Shown piece by piece: positions 1 to 5,880 of a DNA stretch of 6,035 nt. Source of the DNA: Planctomycetaceae bacterium (GTDB lineage Bacteria; Planctomycetota; Planctomycetia; Pirellulales; UBA1268). The translations under genes were made by a program, and so were the position numbers. Under the pieces are notes generated by a model, which had not been told where the DNA came from, made no database searches, and saw only the letters and a list, made by a program, of their open reading frames with translations. Each line of letters opens with the position of its first letter. Within the stretch, counting starts at the first letter, position 1. The DNA is taken from NCBI GenBank assembly GCA_005789975.1, contig SXWC01000085.1, positions 1 to 6,035 of the forward strand, in the 5' to 3' direction.

Positions 1-900
1 GACCACATCTACAAGATGAACTACCAATCGCTGATCGACGCCCACGAGGAGAGCGGTGCCGACGTGACGATCGCCGGCCTGCCGGTCGCCCGTGAGCTGG
101 CCGGCGAGTTCGGCACGATGGAGGTGGACGGCTCGGCGCGGGTGCGGCAGTTTCACGAGAAGGTCGAGGATCCACCGCCGCTGCCCGGCAGCCCGGGCAT
201 GTGCCTCGCCTCGATGGGCATCTACTGCTTCAGGTCTGACTTCCTTCTCGAGCAGCTCCGCCTCGATGCCGGCGACGGCCAGAGCCGCCACGACTTCGGC
301 CGCGATCTGCTGCCGCGGATCATCCACTCCCATGCGGTGCACGTCTTTCCGTTTCACGACGAGAATCGCAAACGCGAGGCCTACTGGCGCGACGTGGGCA
401 CCGTCGATGCCTACTACGAGGCCAACATGGATCTCGTCGAGGTCGATCCGCAGCTCAATCTCTATGACGAGCACTGGCCGATCCGGACCCACCACCCCGC
501 CTACCCGCCCCCGAAGTTCGTGTTCGCGGAGGAAGGCCCCGCCGCCCGGAGGGGCGAGGCGACCGACAGCCTTGTCTGCCCCGGCGCCATCATCTCCGGC
601 GGCCGGGTGAGCCGCTCGATCATCGGGCCGGGAACGCGGGTCAACAGTTTCGCCAGGGTCGAGGAGAGCATCCTGTCCGAAGGGGTTGATGTCGGCCGCC
701 ATGCGTCGGTTCGCCGGGCGATCGTCGACAAGGATGTCCGAATCCCGCCGGGGGTGACGGTCGGCGTCGATCCCGAGCAGGATGCCGCCCGGGGCTTGAC
801 AGTCTCGCCCGCAGGCGTGACCGTCATCCCCAAGGGCTTTTGTTTCGACGAAGCCGCGAGCCTGGAACCCGCCGCCGCCATTGTCCGCAGAGTCCACTGA
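1..900 (+). CDS. glgC: Glucose-1-phosphate adenylyltransferase (ADP-glucose pyrophosphorylase), 5'-truncated by window edge
   Basis: This enzyme makes ADP-glucose from ATP and glucose-1-phosphate, the committed step of bacterial glycogen synthesis, in the cytoplasm. The frame is open from base 1 (DHIYKMNY, the family's GDHIYKMDY segment), so the ATG at 16 is internal and roughly 130 N-terminal residues, including the nucleotide-binding start, lie upstream. Visible family blocks, numbered from the first codon here, are FHEK (Lys54, matching the glucose-1-phosphate-binding Lys195 of E. coli GlgC), SMGIY (about 71-75), HDFG (about 97-100), YWRDVGT (about 128-134) and WPIRT (about 159-163). The last 100 residues form the left-handed beta-helix typical of GlgC (ISGG..., VNSF..., VGRHASVRRAIVDKDVRIPPG). 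The residue after the Lys is Val where the E. coli enzyme has Pro. The TGA stop is at 898-900, and the next gene starts 12 bases later. The assignment is firm; whether its allosteric control is normal cannot be judged from this part. Confidence 0.96.
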   Translation, partial: DHIYKMNYQSLIDAHEESGADVTIAGLPVARELAGEFGTMEVDGSARVRQFHEKVEDPPPLPGSPGMCLASMGIYCFRSDFLLEQLRLDAGDGQSRHDFGRDLLPRIIHSHAVHVFPFHDENRKREAYWRDVGTVDAYYEANMDLVEVDPQLNLYDEHWPIRTHHPAYPPPKFVFAEEGPAARRGEATDSLVCPGAIISGGRVSRSIIGPGTRVNSFARVEESILSEGVDVGRHASVRRAIVDKDVRIPPGVTVGVDPEQDAARGLTVSPAGVTVIPKGFCFDEAASLEPAAAIVRRVH

Positions 901-912
901 ACCACACGCCCC

Positions 913-2343
913 GTGCCCAACCGCAACTTCCTGCTCCTCGTCGTGATCTGCTTCACATGCCTGGCAGCCTATGCGGCCCGGGAGCAGTCGGCGGCCGGAC
1001 GTCGCTTCGGCGAAGTGCTCGCCCACATCGACCACTCGTATCTTGACCGTGTCGATCACGGCCAGCTCCTCGACGCCGCCGTGGATGCCGCCGTGTCGGA
1101 GCTCGACGAGCATTCGGCCTACATTCGCGGTGACGACCGCATCGAGCTGGAGGCGGCGCTCGACCAGAAGTTCGGCGGGGTCGGGCTCGAACTCACGATC
1201 GACGAGGCGACCCGTGAACCGCTCGTGGCGTCGCCCGTCGTCGATTCACCGGCGTGGCGCGCGGGGATCCGCATGGGTGACCGCATCGGGGCGATCGATG
1301 GCGAGCCGACCGCGGGCATTCCGCTGCGGGAGATCGTCGGACGGTTACGGGGCCCGGTCGGAGACGCCGTGGTCGTCGCGGTCGTGAGGCCGGCCTCCAC
1401 GAGGCCGCCGACGCTCGATCCGGCCGCCGCGCCCCGTCACGACGCCGAACGCCGTGACGTCACCCTCGTCCGCGAGCTGATCAGGACCGAGAGCGTGACC
1501 GGTGACCGGCGTCTGCCCGACGGCGGCTGGGATTGGATGGTCGAGGACGCGCCGGGCATCGCGCTGGTGCGGATCACGACGTTCGGCGAGCGGACGGCCG
1601 CGGAGTTCGCGGCCGCAGCCGATGCGATCGCCGCCACCGGCGACGTTCGCGGACTCGTGCTCGATCTCCGTGGAAATCCGGGGGGACTGCTGTCGGCGGC
1701 CGTGGATGTCTGCGATCTCTTTCTCGAGGAGGGCGTCATCGTCCACACCCGCGGTCGCCGCGTGAGCGGCTCGACCGCCGAGAGCGAGTTGCTCGAAAGT
1801 CGCCGCGCGAGCCCCGGCGTCAGGCTCCCGGGTGTTCCGTTGATGGTGCTCGTTGACGGCCGCAGCGCCAGTGCGGCGGAGATCGTCGCCGGCTGCCTGC
1901 AGGACTCGGGGCGGGCGACGATCGTCGGCAGCCGAACCTTCGGCAAGGGAACGGTGCAGGCGATCCTGCCGTTGTCCGACGACCGGGGGCTTTTGAAACT
2001 CACCACGTCGGAGTACCTGCGTCCGAGTCGCGTCAACATTCACCGGCGCAGGAGCGACGGTGACGACGAGGCCTGGGGCGTCGCGCCGGATGCCGGCTAC
2101 GAGGTCGCGCCCTCGGCCGATGCGATCGCACGGCTCAACGCCTGGCGGCGGCATCGTGATGCGGTCGGGACCGCGCCGGGCGATCTGCCGCCGGCCGCCC
2201 GCCTCCCGCCCCGCGAGATCGACCCGGTTCTTGCCCGTGCCATCGACGGTCTGTCAGGCCCGGTCGCCCCCTCGAAACCCCACCTCCGCGGCGAGGAAGA
2301 AGCTCCCCGCGACGACGACCATGCCCTGCGGCCCGACGCGTGA
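913..2343 (+). CDS. S41-family C-terminal-processing serine protease with PDZ domain
   Basis: The product is a Tsp/CtpA-like protease of 476 residues that would act outside the cytoplasmic membrane on C-terminal tails of exported proteins. Residues 5-21 are hydrophobic and followed by AYAA, so they form a signal peptide or anchor. Residues 85-160 form a PDZ domain (FGGVGLEL..., SPAWRAGI, GDRIGAIDG). A Pro/Ala/Arg-rich linker (about 160-182) leads to the protease core from about 205. The core holds DLRGNPGG (251-258), SASAAEI with catalytic Ser320, and FGKGTVQ with Lys345 and Gln349. The 25-residue Ser-Lys spacing and the Gln four residues on match E. coli Prc and Bacillus CtpB, so the Ser/Lys/Gln site looks intact. 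The GTG at 913 was chosen because it places the signal peptide at the N-terminus; it has no visible Shine-Dalgarno. The gene lies 12 bases after glgC, suggesting co-transcription. The last 30 codons overlap the convergent folC gene and look like non-conserved tail. Its substrate is unknown. Confidence 0.93.
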   Translation: MPNRNFLLLVVICFTCLAAYAAREQSAAGRRFGEVLAHIDHSYLDRVDHGQLLDAAVDAAVSELDEHSAYIRGDDRIELEAALDQKFGGVGLELTIDEATREPLVASPVVDSPAWRAGIRMGDRIGAIDGEPTAGIPLREIVGRLRGPVGDAVVVAVVRPASTRPPTLDPAAAPRHDAERRDVTLVRELIRTESVTGDRRLPDGGWDWMVEDAPGIALVRITTFGERTAAEFAAAADAIAATGDVRGLVLDLRGNPGGLLSAAVDVCDLFLEEGVIVHTRGRRVSGSTAESELLESRRASPGVRLPGVPLMVLVDGRSASAAEIVAGCLQDSGRATIVGSRTFGKGTVQAILPLSDDRGLLKLTTSEYLRPSRVNIHRRRSDGDDEAWGVAPDAGYEVAPSADAIARLNAWRRHRDAVGTAPGDLPPAARLPPREIDPVLARAIDGLSGPVAPSKPHLRGEEEAPRDDDHALRPDA

Positions 2344-3648
2344 GCGGGCGAGCTTCAACGCGGCGGCGGGCGTGGCCGCCTCCTCCGGCGCGGGCAGCCG
2401 CGTCTGACGGCAGGCTTCGCGGAGGCGATCGAATGTCGCGGCCCGCGGGTTGTGCAGATAGCGGGTGAGGACGACATGCTCGAAGAGCCCGGTGACGGTG
2501 CCGAGCATCTTCTCGATCTGTTTGTCTCCGCTGGCGGAGAAGACGAGGGCCCGCCGTCGATGCGCGGCCAGCACGGGGCGGAGCGTCTCCATCAGCGACT
2601 TCATGGAGGCGACGTTGTGGGCTGCATCGACGATCACGAGGGGCCGCGCTGCCACGGTCTCGATGCGGGCCGGCAGCCGCGTCCGGGAGAGGCCGCGGGC
2701 GATGGCCTCCCGCGGCACGCGAATTCCCCGGGAGTCGAGCTGTCCGGCGGCGATCACCGCCAGCGCCGCGTTGTCGGCCTGATGACGGCCCGGCATCGAG
2801 GTGGTGTACCACTCCGCGACGCCGCACGGCGGGGTGACCAGGAACGACGAACCGCGGAGCGCCTCGGCGGGGTTCGCCGGCCGCCGGTGCCGGACGGTGA
2901 AATCCCGCCCGAGTTGCAGGAGCGGTGCGCGGCGGCGGCTGGCCGTGCCGGCGATCACGCGGCGGGCGGTCGGCTGCATGACTCCCGAGATGACCGGGCA
3001 GCCGCGTTTGATGATCCCGGCCTTCTCACCGGCGATCTTCGCGATCGTGGGGCCGAGCAACTTCATGTGGTCGAGGCTGATGCTCGTGATGACCGTGACG
3101 AGCGGCTGGGACACGTTCGTCGCGTCGAGCCTGCCACCGAGTCCGGTCTCGAGCACGGCGACGCCGACCCCGCTCCGGGCGAAGTGCAGCATGGCGACGG
3201 CCGTCACCACCTCGAACCAGGTCAGCTGCCGGCGGCCATGCTGCCGCGCGGCACGATCCAGGGCATCGACGGCCGGCATGACATCCTCGATCGCCGCCAC
3301 GAGATCGGACGGTGAGATCGGTTCGCCGTCGATCGAAATCCGTTCCTCGATGGCATGCACGTGGGGCGACATGTAGCGGCCCACGCGATGTCCGGATTCC
3401 TCGAGAATGGCGGCGAGCATCGCCACCGTCGAACCCTTGCCCTTGGTCCCGGCCACGTGGGCCACGGGATAGCGGAGGTGCGGATCGCCGAGCGTGGCCA
3501 GCAGCCGGCGCATGCGGGTGAGACCGAAGGCCGCGGCCTGCGGACCCGACGTCGGCACCCGTTCGTAGTTGACGCGGCCGTCGAGCCATGCGAGCACGCG
3601 ATCACGGTCTGCCGCACCGGCACGTCGTTGCGGTCGTTGCTTTCGCAT
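2254..3648 (-). CDS. folC: Bifunctional folylpolyglutamate synthase / dihydrofolate synthase
   Basis: This is a Mur-ligase-superfamily enzyme of 464 residues that adds glutamate, with ATP, to dihydropteroate and/or tetrahydrofolates in the cytoplasm. Motifs in order are LDGRVNYER (22-30), the P-loop GTKGKGST (67-74), MSPH (93-96), TWFEVVTAVA (143-152), LETGLGGRLDATN (166-178), SLDHMKLLG (191-199), AGEKAGI (206-212, where the family carries a carbamylated Lys), DAAHNVASM (341-349, equivalent to DGAHNP) and the C-terminal GSFFLAAEV (448-456). Length and motif spacing are normal for the family. The ATG at 3646-3648 leaves about 20 residues before the first conserved block; no Shine-Dalgarno is seen. 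DAAHNV in place of DGAHNP is a mild divergence. The 3' end overlaps the convergent protease gene by 90 bp, and the conserved C-terminal motif lies inside the overlap, so this end is clearly coding. The gene is divergent from the BBP7 gene across a 191-bp gap. Whether it has both synthase activities or one cannot be told from sequence alone. Confidence 0.95.
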   Translation of the reverse strand: MRKQRPQRRAGAADRDRVLAWLDGRVNYERVPTSGPQAAAFGLTRMRRLLATLGDPHLRYPVAHVAGTKGKGSTVAMLAAILEESGHRVGRYMSPHVHAIEERISIDGEPISPSDLVAAIEDVMPAVDALDRAARQHGRRQLTWFEVVTAVAMLHFARSGVGVAVLETGLGGRLDATNVSQPLVTVITSISLDHMKLLGPTIAKIAGEKAGIIKRGCPVISGVMQPTARRVIAGTASRRRAPLLQLGRDFTVRHRRPANPAEALRGSSFLVTPPCGVAEWYTTSMPGRHQADNAALAVIAAGQLDSRGIRVPREAIARGLSRTRLPARIETVAARPLVIVDAAHNVASMKSLMETLRPVLAAHRRRALVFSASGDKQIEKMLGTVTGLFEHVVLTRYLHNPRAATFDRLREACRQTRLPAPEEAATPAAALKLARSRVGPQGMVVVAGSFFLAAEVGFRGGDRA

Positions 3649-3839
3649 TCTGCGCAGTTTGCCGGAACTTCGTCGGAGGAACTGGTCGGGCTGGCGTGGG
3701 GCCCTGCCGATTGGAGTTTAGTCGGTGTTTCCGCGAAGTGGGCGAGAAACAGGGATTGACGGTCGGACGGCATTCCCTGACTCTCCGCCCGCCGAACCCC
3801 GGCGTACGGGGAGGGGCGTTCGTTCCGAATGACGGTGCC
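3649..3839. promoter_or_regulatory. Divergent intergenic region between folC and the BBP7 gene
   Basis: This 191-bp stretch must carry the start signals for both flanking genes, since they diverge from it. Its folC-proximal part is less GC-rich than the genes. No good sigma-70 promoter pair was found on either strand. The best rightward -35-like hexamer is TTGACG (3756-3761), but the bases 17 further on (GACTCT) are a poor -10. On the minus strand TAAACT (3715-3720) resembles a -10 but lacks a correctly spaced -35. A purine-rich GGGGAGGGG (3808-3816) lies more than 20 bases before the BBP7 ATG, too far for an ordinary ribosome-binding site. The BBP7 reading frame stays open through this region as far as 3588, but that translation shows no signal peptide or family similarity, so it is treated as non-coding. 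Confidence 0.5.
3744..3785. repeat. Imperfect inverted repeat upstream of the BBP7 gene
   Basis: The left arm GAGAAACAGGGATT (3744-3757) and right arm ATTCCCTGACTCTC (3772-3785) pair at 11 of 14 positions, as GAGA-2-CAGGGA against TCCCTG-2-TCTC, with a 14-base centre. It lies about 55 bases before the BBP7 start and about 95 bases before the folC start. It could be an operator for a dimeric regulator or a hairpin in a 5' leader; the sequence does not decide. A TTGACG -35-like hexamer overlaps the left arm. Dyads of this quality can arise by chance. Confidence 0.4.
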
Positions 3840-5054
3840 ATGCGACAGCCCAACATCCCGAAGCGACGCGGCGGATCGGATCGTCCCCAATTCTGGGCGG
3901 CCCTGGTGGGATTGTGCGCGGCTGTCACCCCGGCGTTCGCGGCGGAGCCGACCGACGCCGTCGTCGAGCCGGCGGCGATGGTGGCCGACGGCGGCCCCGA
4001 CACGATGCTCCCGTCGCCGATGTACGTCGCCGACCCGCGCGTGGGGGATGCCTTCACGGCGTTGCCCGTGGCCAACAGCCCGGGCCTCACGAAATCCTGG
4101 CCGCGGTGGTTCGCCGGTGCCAGCGGGCTGGTGATGACCAGGACGCTCCCATCGGGGGCCGCCACGATGCAGCCGCTCGGGGGCACGCAACTCACGACGG
4201 CCGATGCCGGCGCGAGTTGGCCCGGCGGCGTCGACCTGCATCTCGGCCGGTGGTTCGGGATGCGGCAGCAGCACGCCGTCGAGCTGATCTACTGGGGCGT
4301 CTACAACATCGGCACGTCGGGCGAAGTGACGTCGAGCGCCGGGGGGATCGACGCGATTCCGCAGGCGTCGGGCGTGACGGTTGCGGGACTTCCGGCGGCG
4401 ACGTTCCTGACCGGGGCTACCGCGCAGCAGATCAATCGCTCCGACGTGGTCAATGACATCGAGATCAACTGGGTCTATTCGCTCTGGGATCGGCCCGAGT
4501 TTCTCCCGCGGGAGCGGGTGGTGAACCTCATGTGGCTGGCCGGATTCCGCTTCTTCGAGGTGGGCGACACGCTCACGCTCCAAAACGGCACCGGTGACCC
4601 GTCGCTCGGCGGACTCGATTTCGGCGTGGCGACCAACAACAACATCTACGGCGGCCAGGTCGGAGCCAAATTCGACTGGCGGATCCTGCCGATGGTCCGG
4701 CTCAACATCGTTCCCAAGTTCATGATCGGTGGCAACTCGATCACCAACACGAGTTCTCTCGTGCGGACCAACGGGACCTACGGCACCTTCACCGCGGACG
4801 GCTCGCCTTCCCAGGTCCATTCGGCCCTCGGCGTCTTCTCCTGGCTGGGATCGGTCGATACGGCCGTGGCCTGGGATCTGACCGAGCACTGGAGCCTGCT
4901 GGTCGGCTACCGTGTCGTGGGCGTCGGCAACATCGCGCAGGCCGACGACCAGTGGCCGACCGACATCTCTTCGCCCGCCTCGCTCTCGGGAATCGCGGCC
5001 GGTTCGAGCACGATCGTGCACGGTGGATTTGCCGGCTTCGAGGGGCGATACTGA
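3840..5054 (+). CDS. BBP7-family outer-membrane beta-barrel protein
   Basis: The product is a secreted protein of 404 residues resembling the Rhodopirellula-type BBP7 putative beta-barrel family found mainly in planctomycetes. A positively charged N-terminus (PKRRGG) is followed by a hydrophobic stretch (about 18-33) and an AFA|AEP signal-peptidase I site after residue 34. The mature part has alternating aromatic and polar strands, Gly/Asn-rich turns and no cysteines. Family-like blocks are RWFAGASGLVMTR (89-101), NDIEINWVY (205-213), MWLAGFRFFEVGD (231-243), NNNIYGGQVGAKFDW (266-280) and GYRVVGVGNIAQADDQ (356-371). It ends in FEGRY, with the terminal aromatic typical of outer-membrane barrels. 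The ATG at 3840 was chosen because it gives a proper signal peptide; the longer in-frame start at 3588 would overlap folC and add unrelated sequence. No Shine-Dalgarno is well placed. The carbinolamine dehydratase gene follows after 5 bases. Its function is unknown; porin activity has been suggested for the family but cannot be read here. Confidence 0.85.
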   Translation: MRQPNIPKRRGGSDRPQFWAALVGLCAAVTPAFAAEPTDAVVEPAAMVADGGPDTMLPSPMYVADPRVGDAFTALPVANSPGLTKSWPRWFAGASGLVMTRTLPSGAATMQPLGGTQLTTADAGASWPGGVDLHLGRWFGMRQQHAVELIYWGVYNIGTSGEVTSSAGGIDAIPQASGVTVAGLPAATFLTGATAQQINRSDVVNDIEINWVYSLWDRPEFLPRERVVNLMWLAGFRFFEVGDTLTLQNGTGDPSLGGLDFGVATNNNIYGGQVGAKFDWRILPMVRLNIVPKFMIGGNSITNTSSLVRTNGTYGTFTADGSPSQVHSALGVFSWLGSVDTAVAWDLTEHWSLLVGYRVVGVGNIAQADDQWPTDISSPASLSGIAAGSSTIVHGGFAGFEGRY

Positions 5055-5059
5055 GAAAC

Positions 5060-5428
5060 ATGAGCGACATCCTCCCCCCGCAGTCGGCGGCCGACCTCGC
5101 CGCAAAGAAGTGTGTTCCCTGTGAAGGGGGCGTCGCCCGGTATTCGGCGGCGGATGCGGCAGCCCAGGTGGCTGGTCTGGCGGGCTGGCGGCTGTCCCAC
5201 GACGCCACCCGGATTCGTCGCGACTGGACGCTCCCCGACTTCCGCTCGGCCATCAAGATGCTCAACAACGTCGCGGCCCTGGCCGAGCGTGAGCAGCACC
5301 ACCCCGACCTGCATCTCGAGGGCTATCGCCGCGTGTGGATCGAGATCTTCACGCACGCCATCGGAGGGCTGTCGGAAAACGACTTCGTGCTCGCCGCGAA
5401 AATCGACGCGATCACCCCGTCGGCGTGA
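5060..5428 (+). CDS. 4a-hydroxytetrahydrobiopterin (pterin-4a-carbinolamine) dehydratase
   Basis: This is a cytoplasmic enzyme of 122 residues that dehydrates 4a-hydroxytetrahydropterin to the quinonoid dihydropterin, recycling the cofactor of aromatic amino-acid hydroxylases. The conserved N-terminal KKCVPCEGGV block is at 16-25. The active-site signature is complete: Glu76-x3-His80-His81-Pro82, then Tyr89, His99 and Asp108 at the spacings known for the family. Length is normal for a single-domain member (about 100-120). The ATG at 5060 lies 5 bases after the BBP7 stop. GAGGGG (5040-5045) is about 14 bases upstream, too distant to be a clear ribosome-binding site, so translation may be coupled to the upstream gene or leaderless-like. 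The in-frame ORF extends back to 4952 inside the BBP7 gene, but that extension has no family similarity. No phenylalanine hydroxylase gene is visible in the window, so its partner is unknown; a role on other pterins is possible. Confidence 0.94.
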   Translation: MSDILPPQSAADLAAKKCVPCEGGVARYSAADAAAQVAGLAGWRLSHDATRIRRDWTLPDFRSAIKMLNNVAALAEREQHHPDLHLEGYRRVWIEIFTHAIGGLSENDFVLAAKIDAITPSA

Positions 5429-5443
5429 TCCCGGACGCCGGGA
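5429..5443 (+). terminator. Possible terminator hairpin after the dehydratase gene
   Basis: TCCCGG and CCGGGA form a perfect 6-bp stem with a 3-base loop (ACG) starting at the base right after the TGA stop. It is followed by GGGGG then TTT rather than a run of T, so it is not a classical intrinsic terminator. Its place directly after the last gene of the BBP7-dehydratase pair supports a role in transcript ending or 3'-end protection. Confidence 0.4.
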
Positions 5444-5535
5444 GGGGGTTTGGAGCCCGCCCCGCGAATCGCTGCGGCCCGGGCACGGCGGCGGGACTCA
5501 TACGGCTCCCAGTTGAGCCTCGCGCGCCAAGGGTT

Positions 5536-5639
5536 GATTGCCCGCGGATTGGAGATTCTGGTGGGTGACGCCGGCCGGTGATGGTTCGGGGCCACCCATA
5601 CCCCGTCGCCGGATGTTCACGACGGCCCTCCGGGCAATC
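5536..5639. repeat. 104-bp segment bounded by a 9-bp perfect inverted repeat
   Basis: GATTGCCCG (5536-5544) and CGGGCAATC (5631-5639) are perfect reverse complements enclosing a GC-rich segment. Inside, CGGGG (5587-5591) can pair with CCCCG (5601-5605). The second copy of the CCCCGTCGCCGGA-type motif pattern also starts at 5601. The arrangement could fold as a long hairpin with internal branches, like a REP- or MITE-type palindromic element, but no target-site duplication or transposase was found. Confidence 0.4.
5601..5625 (+). repeat. Copy 1 of a ~25-bp dispersed motif
   Basis: It begins with CCCCGTCGCCGGA, identical for 13 bases to the copy at 5768, and continues with GTTC and ACGG blocks to give 22 matches in 25 positions. 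Read on the minus strand both copies encode an N-[IV]-RRRG-type peptide, but the flanking sequence diverges, so this looks like a DNA repeat and not a protein domain. Confidence 0.5.
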
Positions 5640-5729
5640 CTGTTCGGCACGGCAGATGCAGGACAGGTCAATCTTTGGCCGGGCGCAGTGCTGGGCATCA
5701 GGAAGCCGCACTCTTGTGAGGGATGCGGG

Positions 5730-5749
5730 CTGCGGCCAGCTCGCCGCAG
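5730..5749 (+). repeat. Stable 7-bp hairpin
   Basis: CTGCGGC (5730-5736) and GCCGCAG (5743-5749) form a perfect, all but one G-C/C-G stem with a 6-base loop. An alternative stem pairs AGCTC (5738-5742) with GAGCT (5756-5760), so two mutually exclusive folds are possible. It lies 12 bases before the next inverted-repeat segment. There is no T-run, so it is not called a terminator. Confidence 0.4.
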
Positions 5750-5761
5750 GGCTCGGAGCTT

Positions 5762-5880
5762 CCCGTGCCCCGTCGCCGGACGTTCGCTACGGGCATCCTG
5801 CCCTTCGCGTCACTCGGCGCTGCTCTTGCTTCGCCATCCTGGCTTCGCTCGACCAGCGACGCCTGCTCCCGGGGCACGGG
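5762..5880. repeat. 119-bp segment bounded by an 11-bp perfect inverted repeat
   Basis: CCCGTGCCCCG (5762-5772) and CGGGGCACGGG (5870-5880) are perfect reverse complements. The left arm overlaps the start of motif copy 2. Inside lies a small hairpin, GGGCA-TCC-TGCCC (5791-5803). The layout resembles the segment at 5536-5639, and together they suggest a family of short non-autonomous palindromic elements. No coding capacity for mobility is present. Confidence 0.45.
5768..5792 (+). repeat. Copy 2 of the ~25-bp dispersed motif
   Basis: The first 13 bases are identical to the copy at 5601, and 22 of 25 match overall. This copy sits at the left arm of the 11-bp inverted repeat, whereas copy 1 lies in the right half of its segment, so the two elements are related but not simple duplicates. 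Confidence 0.5.

Noticed and set aside
1345..2154. 269-codon minus-strand frame antisense to the S41 protease
   Set aside because: It is Arg/Asp/Gly-rich shadow sequence opposite an intact protease core.
2452..3315. 287-codon plus-strand frame antisense to folC
   Set aside because: The folC motifs on the other strand are complete, and the antisense translation is low-complexity with no family features.
3588..3839. Longer in-frame start for the BBP7 gene
   Set aside because: It would overlap folC and put 84 unrelated residues before a clear signal peptide that begins at 3840.
3222..5105. 627-codon open frame on the minus strand opposite the BBP7 gene and the folC 5' end
   Set aside because: It is Arg/Gly/His/Asp-rich with no recognisable domain, lies antisense to clear family members, and is the kind of long shadow frame expected in GC-rich DNA.
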